Assembly: GCF_003119115.1 (NCBI RefSeq)
Contig: NZ_CP022364.1
Span: forward strand, 768,501-832,500
Length of the DNA: 64,000 nt
From: Azospirillum sp. TSH58
Lineage (GTDB): Bacteria; Pseudomonadota; Alphaproteobacteria; Azospirillales; Azospirillaceae
Direction of reading: 5' to 3'
A program made the position numbers and the translations under genes. Below, piece after piece: positions 44,784-50,945 of this stretch. Each line of letters begins with the position of its first letter. Within the stretch, counting starts at the first letter, position 1. Below the pieces are notes generated by a model. That model was not told the origin of the DNA and searched no databases. It saw only the letters and a list, made by a program, of their open reading frames with translations.

Positions 44784-45260
44784 ATGCACGTGAGCGAGCG
44801 CCTGCGGGAATTACGCCAGCGCGCAGGCATTAGCCTCGACGAGCTGGCGAAAGAGGCAGGTTTTAAGGGCCAATCCAGCCTTCAGCGCTATGAAGACCCA
44901 GAAGCTTATAAGCGCCCTTATTTCCGGGTGGACTTCGTAGATCGGATCATTGGGCCACTAACAAAGCGCGGCATTCCCAAAGCGGAGGTGCTGGCCTTAG
45001 CGGGTATCAATGTCACCGAAGAACCAGCTATGCCACCCGATGCCCTGCACGCGCATATTGTGCAGGTAGCTGTTGAAGCATTGGCGGTCTTCTTAGAAGA
45101 AACTAAGCTAGCTCTACCACCAGCAAAGCAAGCATCACTGATCGTTGATTTCTGCCGCGCCTACGGGGACGAGGTTGCTGCCGGAACTCAACCGGCCACC
45201 CCTGATGTCGCTCACGCCATTTCCTTGCTGCGGCTGTTCCATCGTGGCCGTGCCGGCTGA
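44784..45260 (+). CDS. CI-like repressor with XRE-type HTH
   Basis: 158 residues from ATG 44784, preceded by GGGAGGG. Residues 4-45 are an HTH_3 domain (SERLRELRQRAGISLDELAKEAGFKGQSS, then LQRYEDP). The C-terminal part is helical (ALHAHIVQVAVEALAVFLEETKLALPPAKQASLIVDFCRAYG) and lacks the S24/LexA-like protease, so induction is probably not by RecA-stimulated self-cleavage. Likely maintains lysogeny through the two identical operators. Confidence 0.85.
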   Translation: MHVSERLRELRQRAGISLDELAKEAGFKGQSSLQRYEDPEAYKRPYFRVDFVDRIIGPLTKRGIPKAEVLALAGINVTEEPAMPPDALHAHIVQVAVEALAVFLEETKLALPPAKQASLIVDFCRAYGDEVAAGTQPATPDVAHAISLLRLFHRGRAG

Positions 45261-45846
45261 CCGCCTCCGCTCGGCTTCAGCCAGCACCGCCACGATACGC
45301 GCAACACAATCCGCCTTCGTTTCCATCGCGACCTTCCCGGTACGTTCCTGTACGCCTGCGCAACCGCTAAGGGCGGCAGCTTGTATTGTCTGCGACATCA
45401 TACCTTTGCGTGGGTTTATGTTCCCACAGTCGAAAGATCGAGCGCAAGGCGTAAAATCTTCGGCCCGACGAAGCGTAAGGTAAACGGTGCGTTTACCGAT
45501 TCATTAGATTTCAAAGGAAGTTTGGATATTAGGCTTTTCATCCGCTCAAATCCGCGCCATGTGTTGTCTGCCTGCACAGGTGGGTGAGGCGGACGTAATA
45601 TCAGCGTTCCCGGCGCGTACGGCCGGGTTCGAAGGTTTCACGGCGCGGGCGGACCGCGTGCTCTGGGGGCGTCCCTTCCCCCATCTCCGCCGAGTCCCTG
45701 CGAGAGAACTGGCGGAAGCCACAAAACTATACACGTACTCCACTATTCCGATACGCTATTTTGCCGCACCCATACCTGTAGGTGCATATTTGGGTATGGG
45801 ACTCATGAAACACCCACACCTGCACGTCTACCCGCTCCCAGCTAAT
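45261..45846. other. Regulatory stretch between cI-like gene and rightward operon
   Basis: About 590 bp with low coding potential and AT-rich parts. It holds a perfect palindrome GGTAAACG-gtg-CGTTTACC (45479-45497) and an inverted repeat CCCATACC / GGTATGGG (45769-45776, 45793-45800). Open frames on both strands are short and unlike known proteins. One on the minus strand (45135-45401) has a lipobox-like LSGC, but it overlaps cI and lacks a ribosome site. Confidence 0.5.
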
Positions 45847-45888
45847 AACGCATTTTGCGTTGACAGATGAGCCGTGCTTCGCATATCG
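45847..45888 (+). promoter_or_regulatory. Rightward early promoter overlapped by repressor operator copy 2
   Basis: AACGCATTTTGCGTT at 45847-45861 is identical to the operator in the cro/cI gap. Its last two bases begin a perfect -35 TTGACA (45860-45865). A -10-like CATATC lies 16 bp further. Repressor binding here would block RNA polymerase and so silence the operon that ends in the integrase. Confidence 0.7.
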
Positions 45889-45952
45889 GTGATTAGCCGA
45901 TGCGCGGAAGTGGTAGCCCCTTTTTAGGCCGCGCCCGGTTTCCTCCCAACTG

Positions 45953-45985
45953 CCCGCCGGGCCGGGCCGCGCATGGCCCGGCGGG
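45953..45985 (+). terminator. Leader hairpin before the first rightward gene
   Basis: CCCGCCGGGCC and GGCCCGGCGGG pair perfectly over 11 bp (11-nt loop), followed by ACTTTCTT and then the GGAGA/ATG of the next gene. Attenuator or mRNA-stabilising hairpin. Confidence 0.55.
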
Positions 45986-46004
45986 ACTTTCTTGGAGACA
46001 TGGC

Positions 46005-46214
46005 ATGCGTCACCCCTCGTCCGCCCGCACCAAAGCCCCCGCCATCGTCCGCCGCATGGCGGGCCACATCGTGCGACTGACCGAAGGCAACGGCACCTGC
46101 ACCAGCGACGATCTGCGTAACGCCGGTTTCACCGCCGGGGAAATCGCGGCCCATGGGCACGCCGCCCGCGATCTGGCCGCCGAACGGCTCCGCCACCTGG
46201 ATGTCGCCGCGTAG
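46005..46214 (+). CDS. Small phage early protein, 69 aa
   Basis: MRHPSSARTKAPAIVRRMAGHIVRLTEGNGTCTSDDLRNAGFTAGEIAAHG. Basic N-terminus; SDDLRNAGFTAGEIAAHGHAARD looks like a short winged-helix or HTH. Start 46005 chosen for GGAGA just upstream. First gene of the rightward operon. Confidence 0.6.
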   Translation: MRHPSSARTKAPAIVRRMAGHIVRLTEGNGTCTSDDLRNAGFTAGEIAAHGHAARDLAAERLRHLDVAA

Positions 46215-46239
46215 TTCCTGCCGCCGGGACCTCAAACCC

Positions 46240-46379
46240 AGCGGCGGCTACCCAAGCGGGCCAGCAAGTCCGTTTCGGTAGCCGCCGCTGCTGGTGGTGA
46301 GCGCACCGGGCGCATCCCCGGCTCACCCATTGTTTTTTCACGGTTCGCAGAAACTCCCGGCCTTCGGGCCGGGCCTTTT
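46240..46379 (+). promoter_or_regulatory. Three consecutive strong hairpins between early genes
   Basis: (1) AGCGGCGGCTACC / GGTAGCCGCCGCT, 13-bp perfect stem, 46240-46289. (2) GGTGAGC / GCTCACC with an inner CCGGG/CCCGG stem, 46296-46327, followed by CATTGTTTTTTC. (3) CCCGGCC-TTCG-GGCCGGG, 46356-46373, followed by CCTTTT. The second and third look like rho-independent terminators, yet the operon appears to continue downstream. Confidence 0.65.
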
Positions 46380-46407
46380 CCAGACCGCCCCATTCCGAGA
46401 TTCCGCC

Positions 46408-46836
46408 ATGACCGCACCAGCCAACCACGGCCCGGTGAACGGCGAAGCTATGCCCGCCGGTCGCCGCCGCGCCGCCATCATCGATCCCGAGACGCAGGCC
46501 ACCTATCGCCTGTGGATGGAGCTGGTGCGCGTCGCCCGCGACATCGGCGGGCGCGATGCCGCGCGCCGGGTGTGGGAGCAATCGCCCCTGCCCCGGCTGG
46601 ACCGCTGCCCCGCTGAACGGGACTGGATCGGCTCGTTCCTCGCGGAAGTGACCGAGCCATCGCCGGGCAGCCGCCTCCAGGCGGAAGCCCTGTGGCAAGC
46701 CTACCTCGACTGGTGCAGCCCCCGCGGCGTGGACCCGTTCACCCGCAAGCGCTTCCTCCAGCTCGTCGCCGAACGGCTGCGCCGCCAGAAGGCTAGCACG
46801 ATCCACTTCCTGAACATCCGGCTGAGGGTGCGATGA
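46408..46836 (+). CDS. Phage protein with primase-type C-terminal winged helix
   Basis: 142 residues from ATG 46408. The C-terminal part (SRLQAEALWQAYLDWCSPRGVDPFTRKRFLQLVAERLRRQ) has the same pattern as the C-terminal wing of this phage's D5 helicase (ALYEAYTKWCERN ... SFGKKMRDRG). So it may be a free-standing origin-binding domain. The N-terminal half is unknown. Overlaps the next start by 4 bp. Confidence 0.6.
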   Translation: MTAPANHGPVNGEAMPAGRRRAAIIDPETQATYRLWMELVRVARDIGGRDAARRVWEQSPLPRLDRCPAERDWIGSFLAEVTEPSPGSRLQAEALWQAYLDWCSPRGVDPFTRKRFLQLVAERLRRQKASTIHFLNIRLRVR

Positions 46837-47213
46837 ACGCCGACAAAGCGTCTAGTCGCTCTTCGCTGGAAGGCCAAGGAGAGGCCGGGACGCCCACGCG
46901 GGCACGGACGGTGCGGACAACCTATTCACCGTGCCCCTGCCGCGAATGCGGGACGGCCTACACGCCCCGGCACATGCAGCAGGAATTCTGCTCTGAACCC
47001 TGCAAGAAGGCTTGGACCAACCGCGCCATGACGCGCGGCATGGTCGCCTATGAACTCCTGATGGAGTGGCGGAGCCTCCGGCGCTGGAACCTGATCAGCG
47101 CCCTGTCCGCCCTCGTCCGCGACTGGCGCCACGACGACCGCACCGCTGGCCGCACCTACCGCCCCCGCATCTACAACCCCAACAAAGGCCGGCGCGAGAC
47201 GCCGCCGAAGTGA
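46833..47213 (+). CDS. Small zinc-finger phage protein
   Basis: 126 residues. CPCRECGTAYTPRHMQQEFCSEPCKKAW is a zinc-ribbon-like Cys4 cluster (CxxC, then CxxxC), followed by a helical basic region. Possible DNA or RNA binding. ATGA overlap with the previous gene supports translation. Confidence 0.65.
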   Translation: MNADKASSRSSLEGQGEAGTPTRARTVRTTYSPCPCRECGTAYTPRHMQQEFCSEPCKKAWTNRAMTRGMVAYELLMEWRSLRRWNLISALSALVRDWRHDDRTAGRTYRPRIYNPNKGRRETPPK

Positions 47214-47219
47214 GGCCCC

Positions 47220-47402
47220 ATGTCTGCACCCGTCACCAAGTCCGAAGTCCTTTCCGCCCTGAAAGCCGCCGGCAAGGACATCACCGATCCGCGCCGCATC
47301 GCCGAAGCCGAGTATCAGGCCGCCGCGACCGAGCACAGCGAGGAAGCCCGCGTCTCCCTCCGCCGGGACCTCGCCGAAATCCGCAAGATGGGCCGGAGGT
47401 AA
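47220..47402 (+). CDS. Small phage protein, 60 aa
   Basis: MSAPVTKSEVLSALKAAGKDITDPRRIAEAEYQAAATEHSEEARV. Helical, charged, no known motif. It lies tightly between two co-directional genes, which supports it. Confidence 0.5.
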   Translation: MSAPVTKSEVLSALKAAGKDITDPRRIAEAEYQAAATEHSEEARVSLRRDLAEIRKMGRR

Positions 47403-47409
47403 GGCAGCC

Positions 47410-47832
47410 ATGGCGACCAAACAGCAACGCCTGCACCGGGAAGCCCTGCGGGCCATCGCCAGACTGGAAACCCTGATCGACGAACTGAAGAGCGCCGGAC
47501 CGTGCCCGCTGGACAGGCGGAATGCACTGCTGAACACGCACGAACAGATTAAGGGCCTGCTCAATCGCTTCCCGCCTAATCCGCAGACGGGCGAACCGGT
47601 CAATACCTGCATGCTCGGGCAGGCCATCAAGCCCAGCTTCCCACAGGATGACAACTCCATCTGGCGCCGTGTGGCCTTAACGCCGCTCGACATGCCGCCC
47701 CTCGCGAAGCTGCCCGGAACTCGCCTGATGTTCATGGACGAGCCGAACGCGGGCGCCGCGATGGACGAAGGTCTGGTCAAAGCGCTGACCAACGAACAGG
47801 CCAACGGCACGACACCGGAGGCTGAATCATGA
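47410..47832 (+). CDS. Chimeric phage protein carrying reordered SF3-helicase fragments
   Basis: 140 residues. The first 65 are a coiled coil (LHREALRAIARLETLIDELKS). Then QDDNSIWRRVALTPLDM resembles QDTGIWRRVKLVPFEV of the D5 helicase, and PPLAKLPGTRLMFMDEPNAGAAMDEGLVKAL resembles its SLAKLPGVRLLLMSEPKGG Walker B region, but in the opposite order. DNA is also similar (for example GCGAAGCTGCCCGG is shared). There is no Walker A. Possibly a dominant-negative or anti-helicase factor, or simply recombination debris. The next small gene's start overlaps its stop. Confidence 0.6.
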   Translation: MATKQQRLHREALRAIARLETLIDELKSAGPCPLDRRNALLNTHEQIKGLLNRFPPNPQTGEPVNTCMLGQAIKPSFPQDDNSIWRRVALTPLDMPPLAKLPGTRLMFMDEPNAGAAMDEGLVKALTNEQANGTTPEAES

Positions 47833-48005
47833 TGGTCAACGGAACCTGCGTCATGTGCGGCGACATCGACCGCATCGACCACCGCACCGGCCTTTGCGAG
47901 TGCTGCGAGGCCGACGCCGACCTTTTCCGCGACCCGCTGTGGGACGGCGACCCAATCAGCTTCTTCGCCGGCATCCAGGCGACGGGAGACGACCATGCCT
48001 TATGA
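47829..48005 (+). CDS. 58-residue Cys4 zinc-ribbon mini-protein
   Basis: MMVNGTCVMCGDIDRIDHRTGLC then ECCEADADLFRDPLW. CxxC ... CxxC spacing fits a zinc ribbon. ATG 47829 overlaps the previous stop (ATGA) and its own end overlaps the Topo-like gene by 11 bp, supporting translation coupling. Confidence 0.55.
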   Translation: MMVNGTCVMCGDIDRIDHRTGLCECCEADADLFRDPLWDGDPISFFAGIQATGDDHAL

Positions 48006-48897
48006 GTGCTTCGTGCCTAAGCGCTTCATCGGTCGCAACGGCGAGCTGATCGAGCAGGCCAACAGCATCATCGCCGAATACCAGGATCAGGGCTTCGTGC
48101 TGACCCTGCGCCAGCTCTACTACCAGTTCGTGGCGCGGGCGCTGATCCCCAACACCATGCAGTCGTACAAGCGCCTTGGGCAGGTGATCAACGACGCCCG
48201 CCTTGCTGGCCTTGTCGATTGGGACGCGCTGGAGGATCGCACCCGCAACGTCAGGGCGAAGCCGTCCTGGAGCAGCCCGGAAGACATTCTGGGCGCCTGC
48301 GCCAGCCAGTTCCGAATCAAGCGTTGGGCTGACCAGCCCTGCCACGTCGAAGTCTGGATTGAGAAAGACGCCTTGGTCGGCGTGATCGAACGTGTCTGCA
48401 ACGAACACCTCGTGCCGTTCTTCGCCTGCCGTGGCTACACCAGCCAATCGGAGCAATGGCGGGCGGGCAGACGCTTTGCCCGGCTGGCGGAGGAGGGAAA
48501 GCGCGTGGTCGTCCTCCACCTTGGCGACCATGACCCGTCCGGGATCGACATGACGCGGGACAACATCGACCGGCTGTCGATGTTCGCGGGCGAAGAGGTG
48601 GAGGTGCGCCGGCTGGCGCTGAACATCGAACAGGTCAAGAAGTACCGCCCGCCGCCCAACCCCGCCAAGGAGTCGGACAGCCGGTGCAACGGCTACAAGC
48701 TCCGCTTCGGCGACAAGAGTTGGGAGTTGGACGCGCTGGACCCCCGCGTGATCGACGGCCTGATCCGTGACCAGCTCCAAGAGCTGATCGACCAGGACCG
48801 TTGGCGCGACGCCATAGCCCGCGAAGAAAAAAGCCGCCGGCTCCTCAGCGAGGCAGCCACCCGCTGGGACGAGGTCGCTGAGCTGCTCGACTACTAG
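47995..48897 (+). CDS. Spo11/TopoVI-A-like protein (Topo mini-A type)
   Basis: 300 residues. LTLRQLYYQFVARALIPNTMQSYKRLGQVINDARLAGLVDW matches the winged-helix (5Y-CAP) domain with the tandem Tyr pair Y42-Y43 as candidate DNA-cleaving nucleophile. The Toprim domain follows: acidic E123 in VWIEKDALVGVIERV and the DxDPxG-like LGDHDPSGIDM at 177-185. That is the domain order of topoisomerase VI subunit A and Spo11. No B-subunit (GHKL ATPase) is nearby, as in the mini-A proteins described on mobile elements. Could cut, nick or recombine DNA during phage replication. Confidence 0.75.
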   Translation: MPYECFVPKRFIGRNGELIEQANSIIAEYQDQGFVLTLRQLYYQFVARALIPNTMQSYKRLGQVINDARLAGLVDWDALEDRTRNVRAKPSWSSPEDILGACASQFRIKRWADQPCHVEVWIEKDALVGVIERVCNEHLVPFFACRGYTSQSEQWRAGRRFARLAEEGKRVVVLHLGDHDPSGIDMTRDNIDRLSMFAGEEVEVRRLALNIEQVKKYRPPPNPAKESDSRCNGYKLRFGDKSWELDALDPRVIDGLIRDQLQELIDQDRWRDAIAREEKSRRLLSEAATRWDEVAELLDY

Positions 48898-48983
48898 GCC
48901 CGGCAGCAACCGCCCATTGGGGCCGCGTTGTAGCGGCCTCCCCCCCTCCCGCTGATCGACCCCAGGACGAAACCCCCACCACC

Positions 48984-49136
48984 ATGTCCAGCCGCCGCCC
49001 CATAGCGCCTCCAGCGCCACGGCAGGAGCCTACAGCAGAAGAACTGCTGGAGGACTTCGTGCGCGCTCTTGCGCGGGCGGCGGCGCGCGAGGATCATCGG
49101 GCCGAACAGGAAGCCAGGAAGGCCCGGAGGGCGTAA
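48984..49136 (+). CDS. 50-residue protein coupled to the integrase
   Basis: MSSRRPIAPPAPRQEPTAEELLEDFVRALARAAAREDHRAEQEAR. Pro-rich then helical and charged. Its TAA overlaps the integrase ATG (TAATG), so translation is likely coupled. It could be a recombination directionality factor or integrase partner, which is positional inference only. Confidence 0.5.
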   Translation: MSSRRPIAPPAPRQEPTAEELLEDFVRALARAAAREDHRAEQEARKARRA

Positions 49137-50782
49137 TGCGCGCTGCGATCTACGCGCGGTTCTCGTCAGACAACCAGCACGAACGGTCCATTGACGATCA
49201 GGTGCGCCTATGCCGCGACTTTGTCGCGCGGCACGGCGGTACGGTCGTGACCGTGTATGCCGATTACGCCATGTCTGGCGCGCACCTACGGAACCGCCCC
49301 CAGGCCCTGCGCCTGCTGGACGATGCCAAGGCGGGCCAGTTCGACACAGTCGTGGCGGAGGGTCTGGACCGGCTTTCCCGCGATCAGGAAGACACCGCCG
49401 CCATCCATAAGCGGCTCGGGTTCGCCGGCATCCGGCTCGCCACCGTCCAGGAAGGCGACATTTCGGAACTGCACGTCGGCCTCAAGGGCACGATGAACGC
49501 CCTGTTCCTGCGTGATCTGGCGCAGAAGGTGCGCCGCGGGCAGACGGGCCGCGCCATGGCCGGCAGCGTCCCCGCCGGCCTGTCCTACGGATACGATGTG
49601 GTTCGGGAGTTCGACGCGCGGGGCGAGCTGGTGCGCGGGAAGCGCCGGATCAACCCTGAACAGGCCGACGCGATTCGCCGCATCTATCGGGAGTTCGTCG
49701 CCGGCATCAGCCCGCGCGCCATTGCGGACGCTCTGAACCGGGATGGCATCCCCTCCCCAGCCGGCGGGCACTGGAACGCCAGCACGATCAACGGGAACCC
49801 AGCCCGCAAGAACGGCATCCTCTACAACGAGGCTTATATCGGCTTCGTGATCTACAACCGCCTGCACATGGTCAAAGACCCGGAGACGGGCAAGCGGCTC
49901 CCCCGCCTCAACCCGCCATCGGATTGGGTCGTGACCGAAGTTCCCGAACTGCGGATCGTTGAAGACGAATTGTGGGAGCGGGCGCAGGCCATCAAGGCGG
50001 GCTTTGCCCACCTCCGCGTCGATAAGACCCGGCGGCCCAAGCACCTGTTCTCGGGCCTGCTGCGCTGCGGCTGCTGCGGTGGAGCCTACACGGTCAAGTC
50101 CAAGGATCAGCTCGCCTGCTCGACCTACCGCGAATCGGGGCCGTCCGTTTGCTCGAACAACCGGACGATTCGGCTGCCCGATCTGCAAGAGCGGGTGTTG
50201 GACGGCATCCGGACGCAACTGCTGTCGCCCAAGCTGCTCGCCCTTTATGTGAAGACCTACGGGGAAGAGCGCCGCCGGCTCCGGTCCGAAGCGTCAGCGA
50301 AGCGCGAAGACGTGGCGGCCCGTGTCGCCAAGCTCGGACGACAGATCGACAACATCGTGGACGCAATCGCCGAAGGCACCGCCGGCCCTGCCCTGCGCGG
50401 GAAGCTCATGGACCTGGAACGGCAGAAGGCGGAAGCCGACGCGGAGCTGGCGGCTATCATGGAGGCCGAAAGCGATTCGGTCGTGGAGCTGCACCCCCAG
50501 GCCGCGGAACGATACCGTGACCAGCTCGACGCGCTGGACAAGGCGCTTGCCGGCGGGGACGAGGCACGCCAAAACGCAGCGAACACCCTACGGGCGTTAC
50601 TGGCGCGAATTGAGGTTCATCCCGGCGAGCGCCGTGGCGAAACTCATTTGATGGTGCATGGGAGGATTGAAGAGTTGCTGTCCCTCACCCGGAGCAAGCC
50701 GGGTGAGGGAAACAGCACAGTCGCTAGGACTGCAATGATGGTAGCAGCGGAGGGATTTGAACCCCCGACCAAGGGATTATGA
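49136..50782 (+). CDS. int: Large serine recombinase (phage integrase)
   Basis: 548 residues. Resolvase domain 1-150 with catalytic S10 in YARFSSDNQ, then QVRLCRDFV and the Arg pair LDRLSRDQ. Recombinase domain about 160-290 (SYGYDVVREFDARG, NRDGIPSPAGGHWNASTI). Zinc ribbon CGCCGGAY ... CSTYRESGPSVC near 305-340. Coiled coil and C-terminal tail to 548. The last residues (MMVAAEGFEPPTKGL) are translated from antisense of the tRNA-Met gene. So integration supplied the C-terminus now seen; in the free phage the frame should read on into the left-end sequence. Confidence 0.93.
   Translation: MRAAIYARFSSDNQHERSIDDQVRLCRDFVARHGGTVVTVYADYAMSGAHLRNRPQALRLLDDAKAGQFDTVVAEGLDRLSRDQEDTAAIHKRLGFAGIRLATVQEGDISELHVGLKGTMNALFLRDLAQKVRRGQTGRAMAGSVPAGLSYGYDVVREFDARGELVRGKRRINPEQADAIRRIYREFVAGISPRAIADALNRDGIPSPAGGHWNASTINGNPARKNGILYNEAYIGFVIYNRLHMVKDPETGKRLPRLNPPSDWVVTEVPELRIVEDELWERAQAIKAGFAHLRVDKTRRPKHLFSGLLRCGCCGGAYTVKSKDQLACSTYRESGPSVCSNNRTIRLPDLQERVLDGIRTQLLSPKLLALYVKTYGEERRRLRSEASAKREDVAARVAKLGRQIDNIVDAIAEGTAGPALRGKLMDLERQKAEADAELAAIMEAESDSVVELHPQAAERYRDQLDALDKALAGGDEARQNAANTLRALLARIEVHPGERRGETHLMVHGRIEELLSLTRSKPGEGNSTVARTAMMVAAEGFEPPTKGL
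50681..50710. repeat. Perfect 12-bp inverted repeat inside the integrase 3' end
   Basis: TCCCTCACCCGG-agcaag-CCGGGTGAGGGA. It lies 26 bp before the attR core, so it could be an integrase or accessory-factor site, or an mRNA hairpin. No T-tract. Confidence 0.55.
50736..50744. repeat. Proposed attR core (in the CCA end of tRNA-Met)
   Basis: TGATGGTAG, identical to 7414-7422. It covers the CCA end of the tRNA (50739-50741) plus discriminator. Confidence 0.6.
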
Positions 50783-50813
50783 TTCCCCTGCTCTACCACT
50801 GAGCTACGCTGCC
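50739..50813 (-). tRNA. tRNA-Met (CAT), elongator type
   Basis: 75 nt. Acceptor GGCAGCG pairs with CGCTGCT (first pair G-U). The D arm has GCTC...GAGC, the anticodon stem GGGGA/TCCCT, the 7-nt loop ATCATAA with anticodon CAT, and the T arm GGGGGTTCAAATCCC...; CCA is encoded. The first pair is not the unpaired C-A of an initiator tRNA. A tRNA-Ile2 (lysidine) identity is possible but less likely. Just upstream is mnmA; downstream the prophage has replaced the native 3' flank. Confidence 0.93.
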
Positions 50814-50945
50814 ATCGTGCTTACCATCATCTCCCGGCGCGGTCCGTTTCGGTGTTGGCCGCCGCGGTTCGTGCCGGGGCCGCTTATGTATTCCAGCGGG
50901 ACCGGGGTGTCAACGCTGAAATTTCACTTTTCTGCGAAGTTTTCG

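Larger units (their letters stand above)
7414..50744. mobile_element. HK97-like siphovirus prophage integrated at tRNA-Met
   Basis: Structural module (terminase, portal, protease, capsid, connectors, tail tube, tape measure, tail tip, holin) and replication genes run leftward from the cro-like gene. cI-like and integration genes run rightward. The ends are assigned by the 9-bp direct repeat TGATGGTAG at 7414-7422 and 50736-50744; the right copy covers the CCA end of tRNA-Met. The serine recombinase is the last gene before the right end. All structural and integration functions look intact, so the element may be inducible. The left end also holds an IS and an AT-rich ATPase gene. If the attL assignment is wrong, the left phage border is near 10.6 kb. 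Confidence 0.8.

Noticed and set aside
45135..45401. Minus-strand 88-residue frame with lipobox-like LSGC
   Set aside because: Overlaps the cI-like gene end, lacks a ribosome site, and the Cys is preceded by no real hydrophobic signal.
45559..45870. 103-residue plus-strand frame before the rightward operon
   Set aside because: Runs through the operator and -35 box; no ribosome site; unlike any protein pattern.
47410..47832. Plain pseudogene of the helicase
   Set aside because: The fragments are in reverse order yet in frame with an intact coiled-coil N-terminus and good gene overlaps, so a composite gene is more likely than decay in place.
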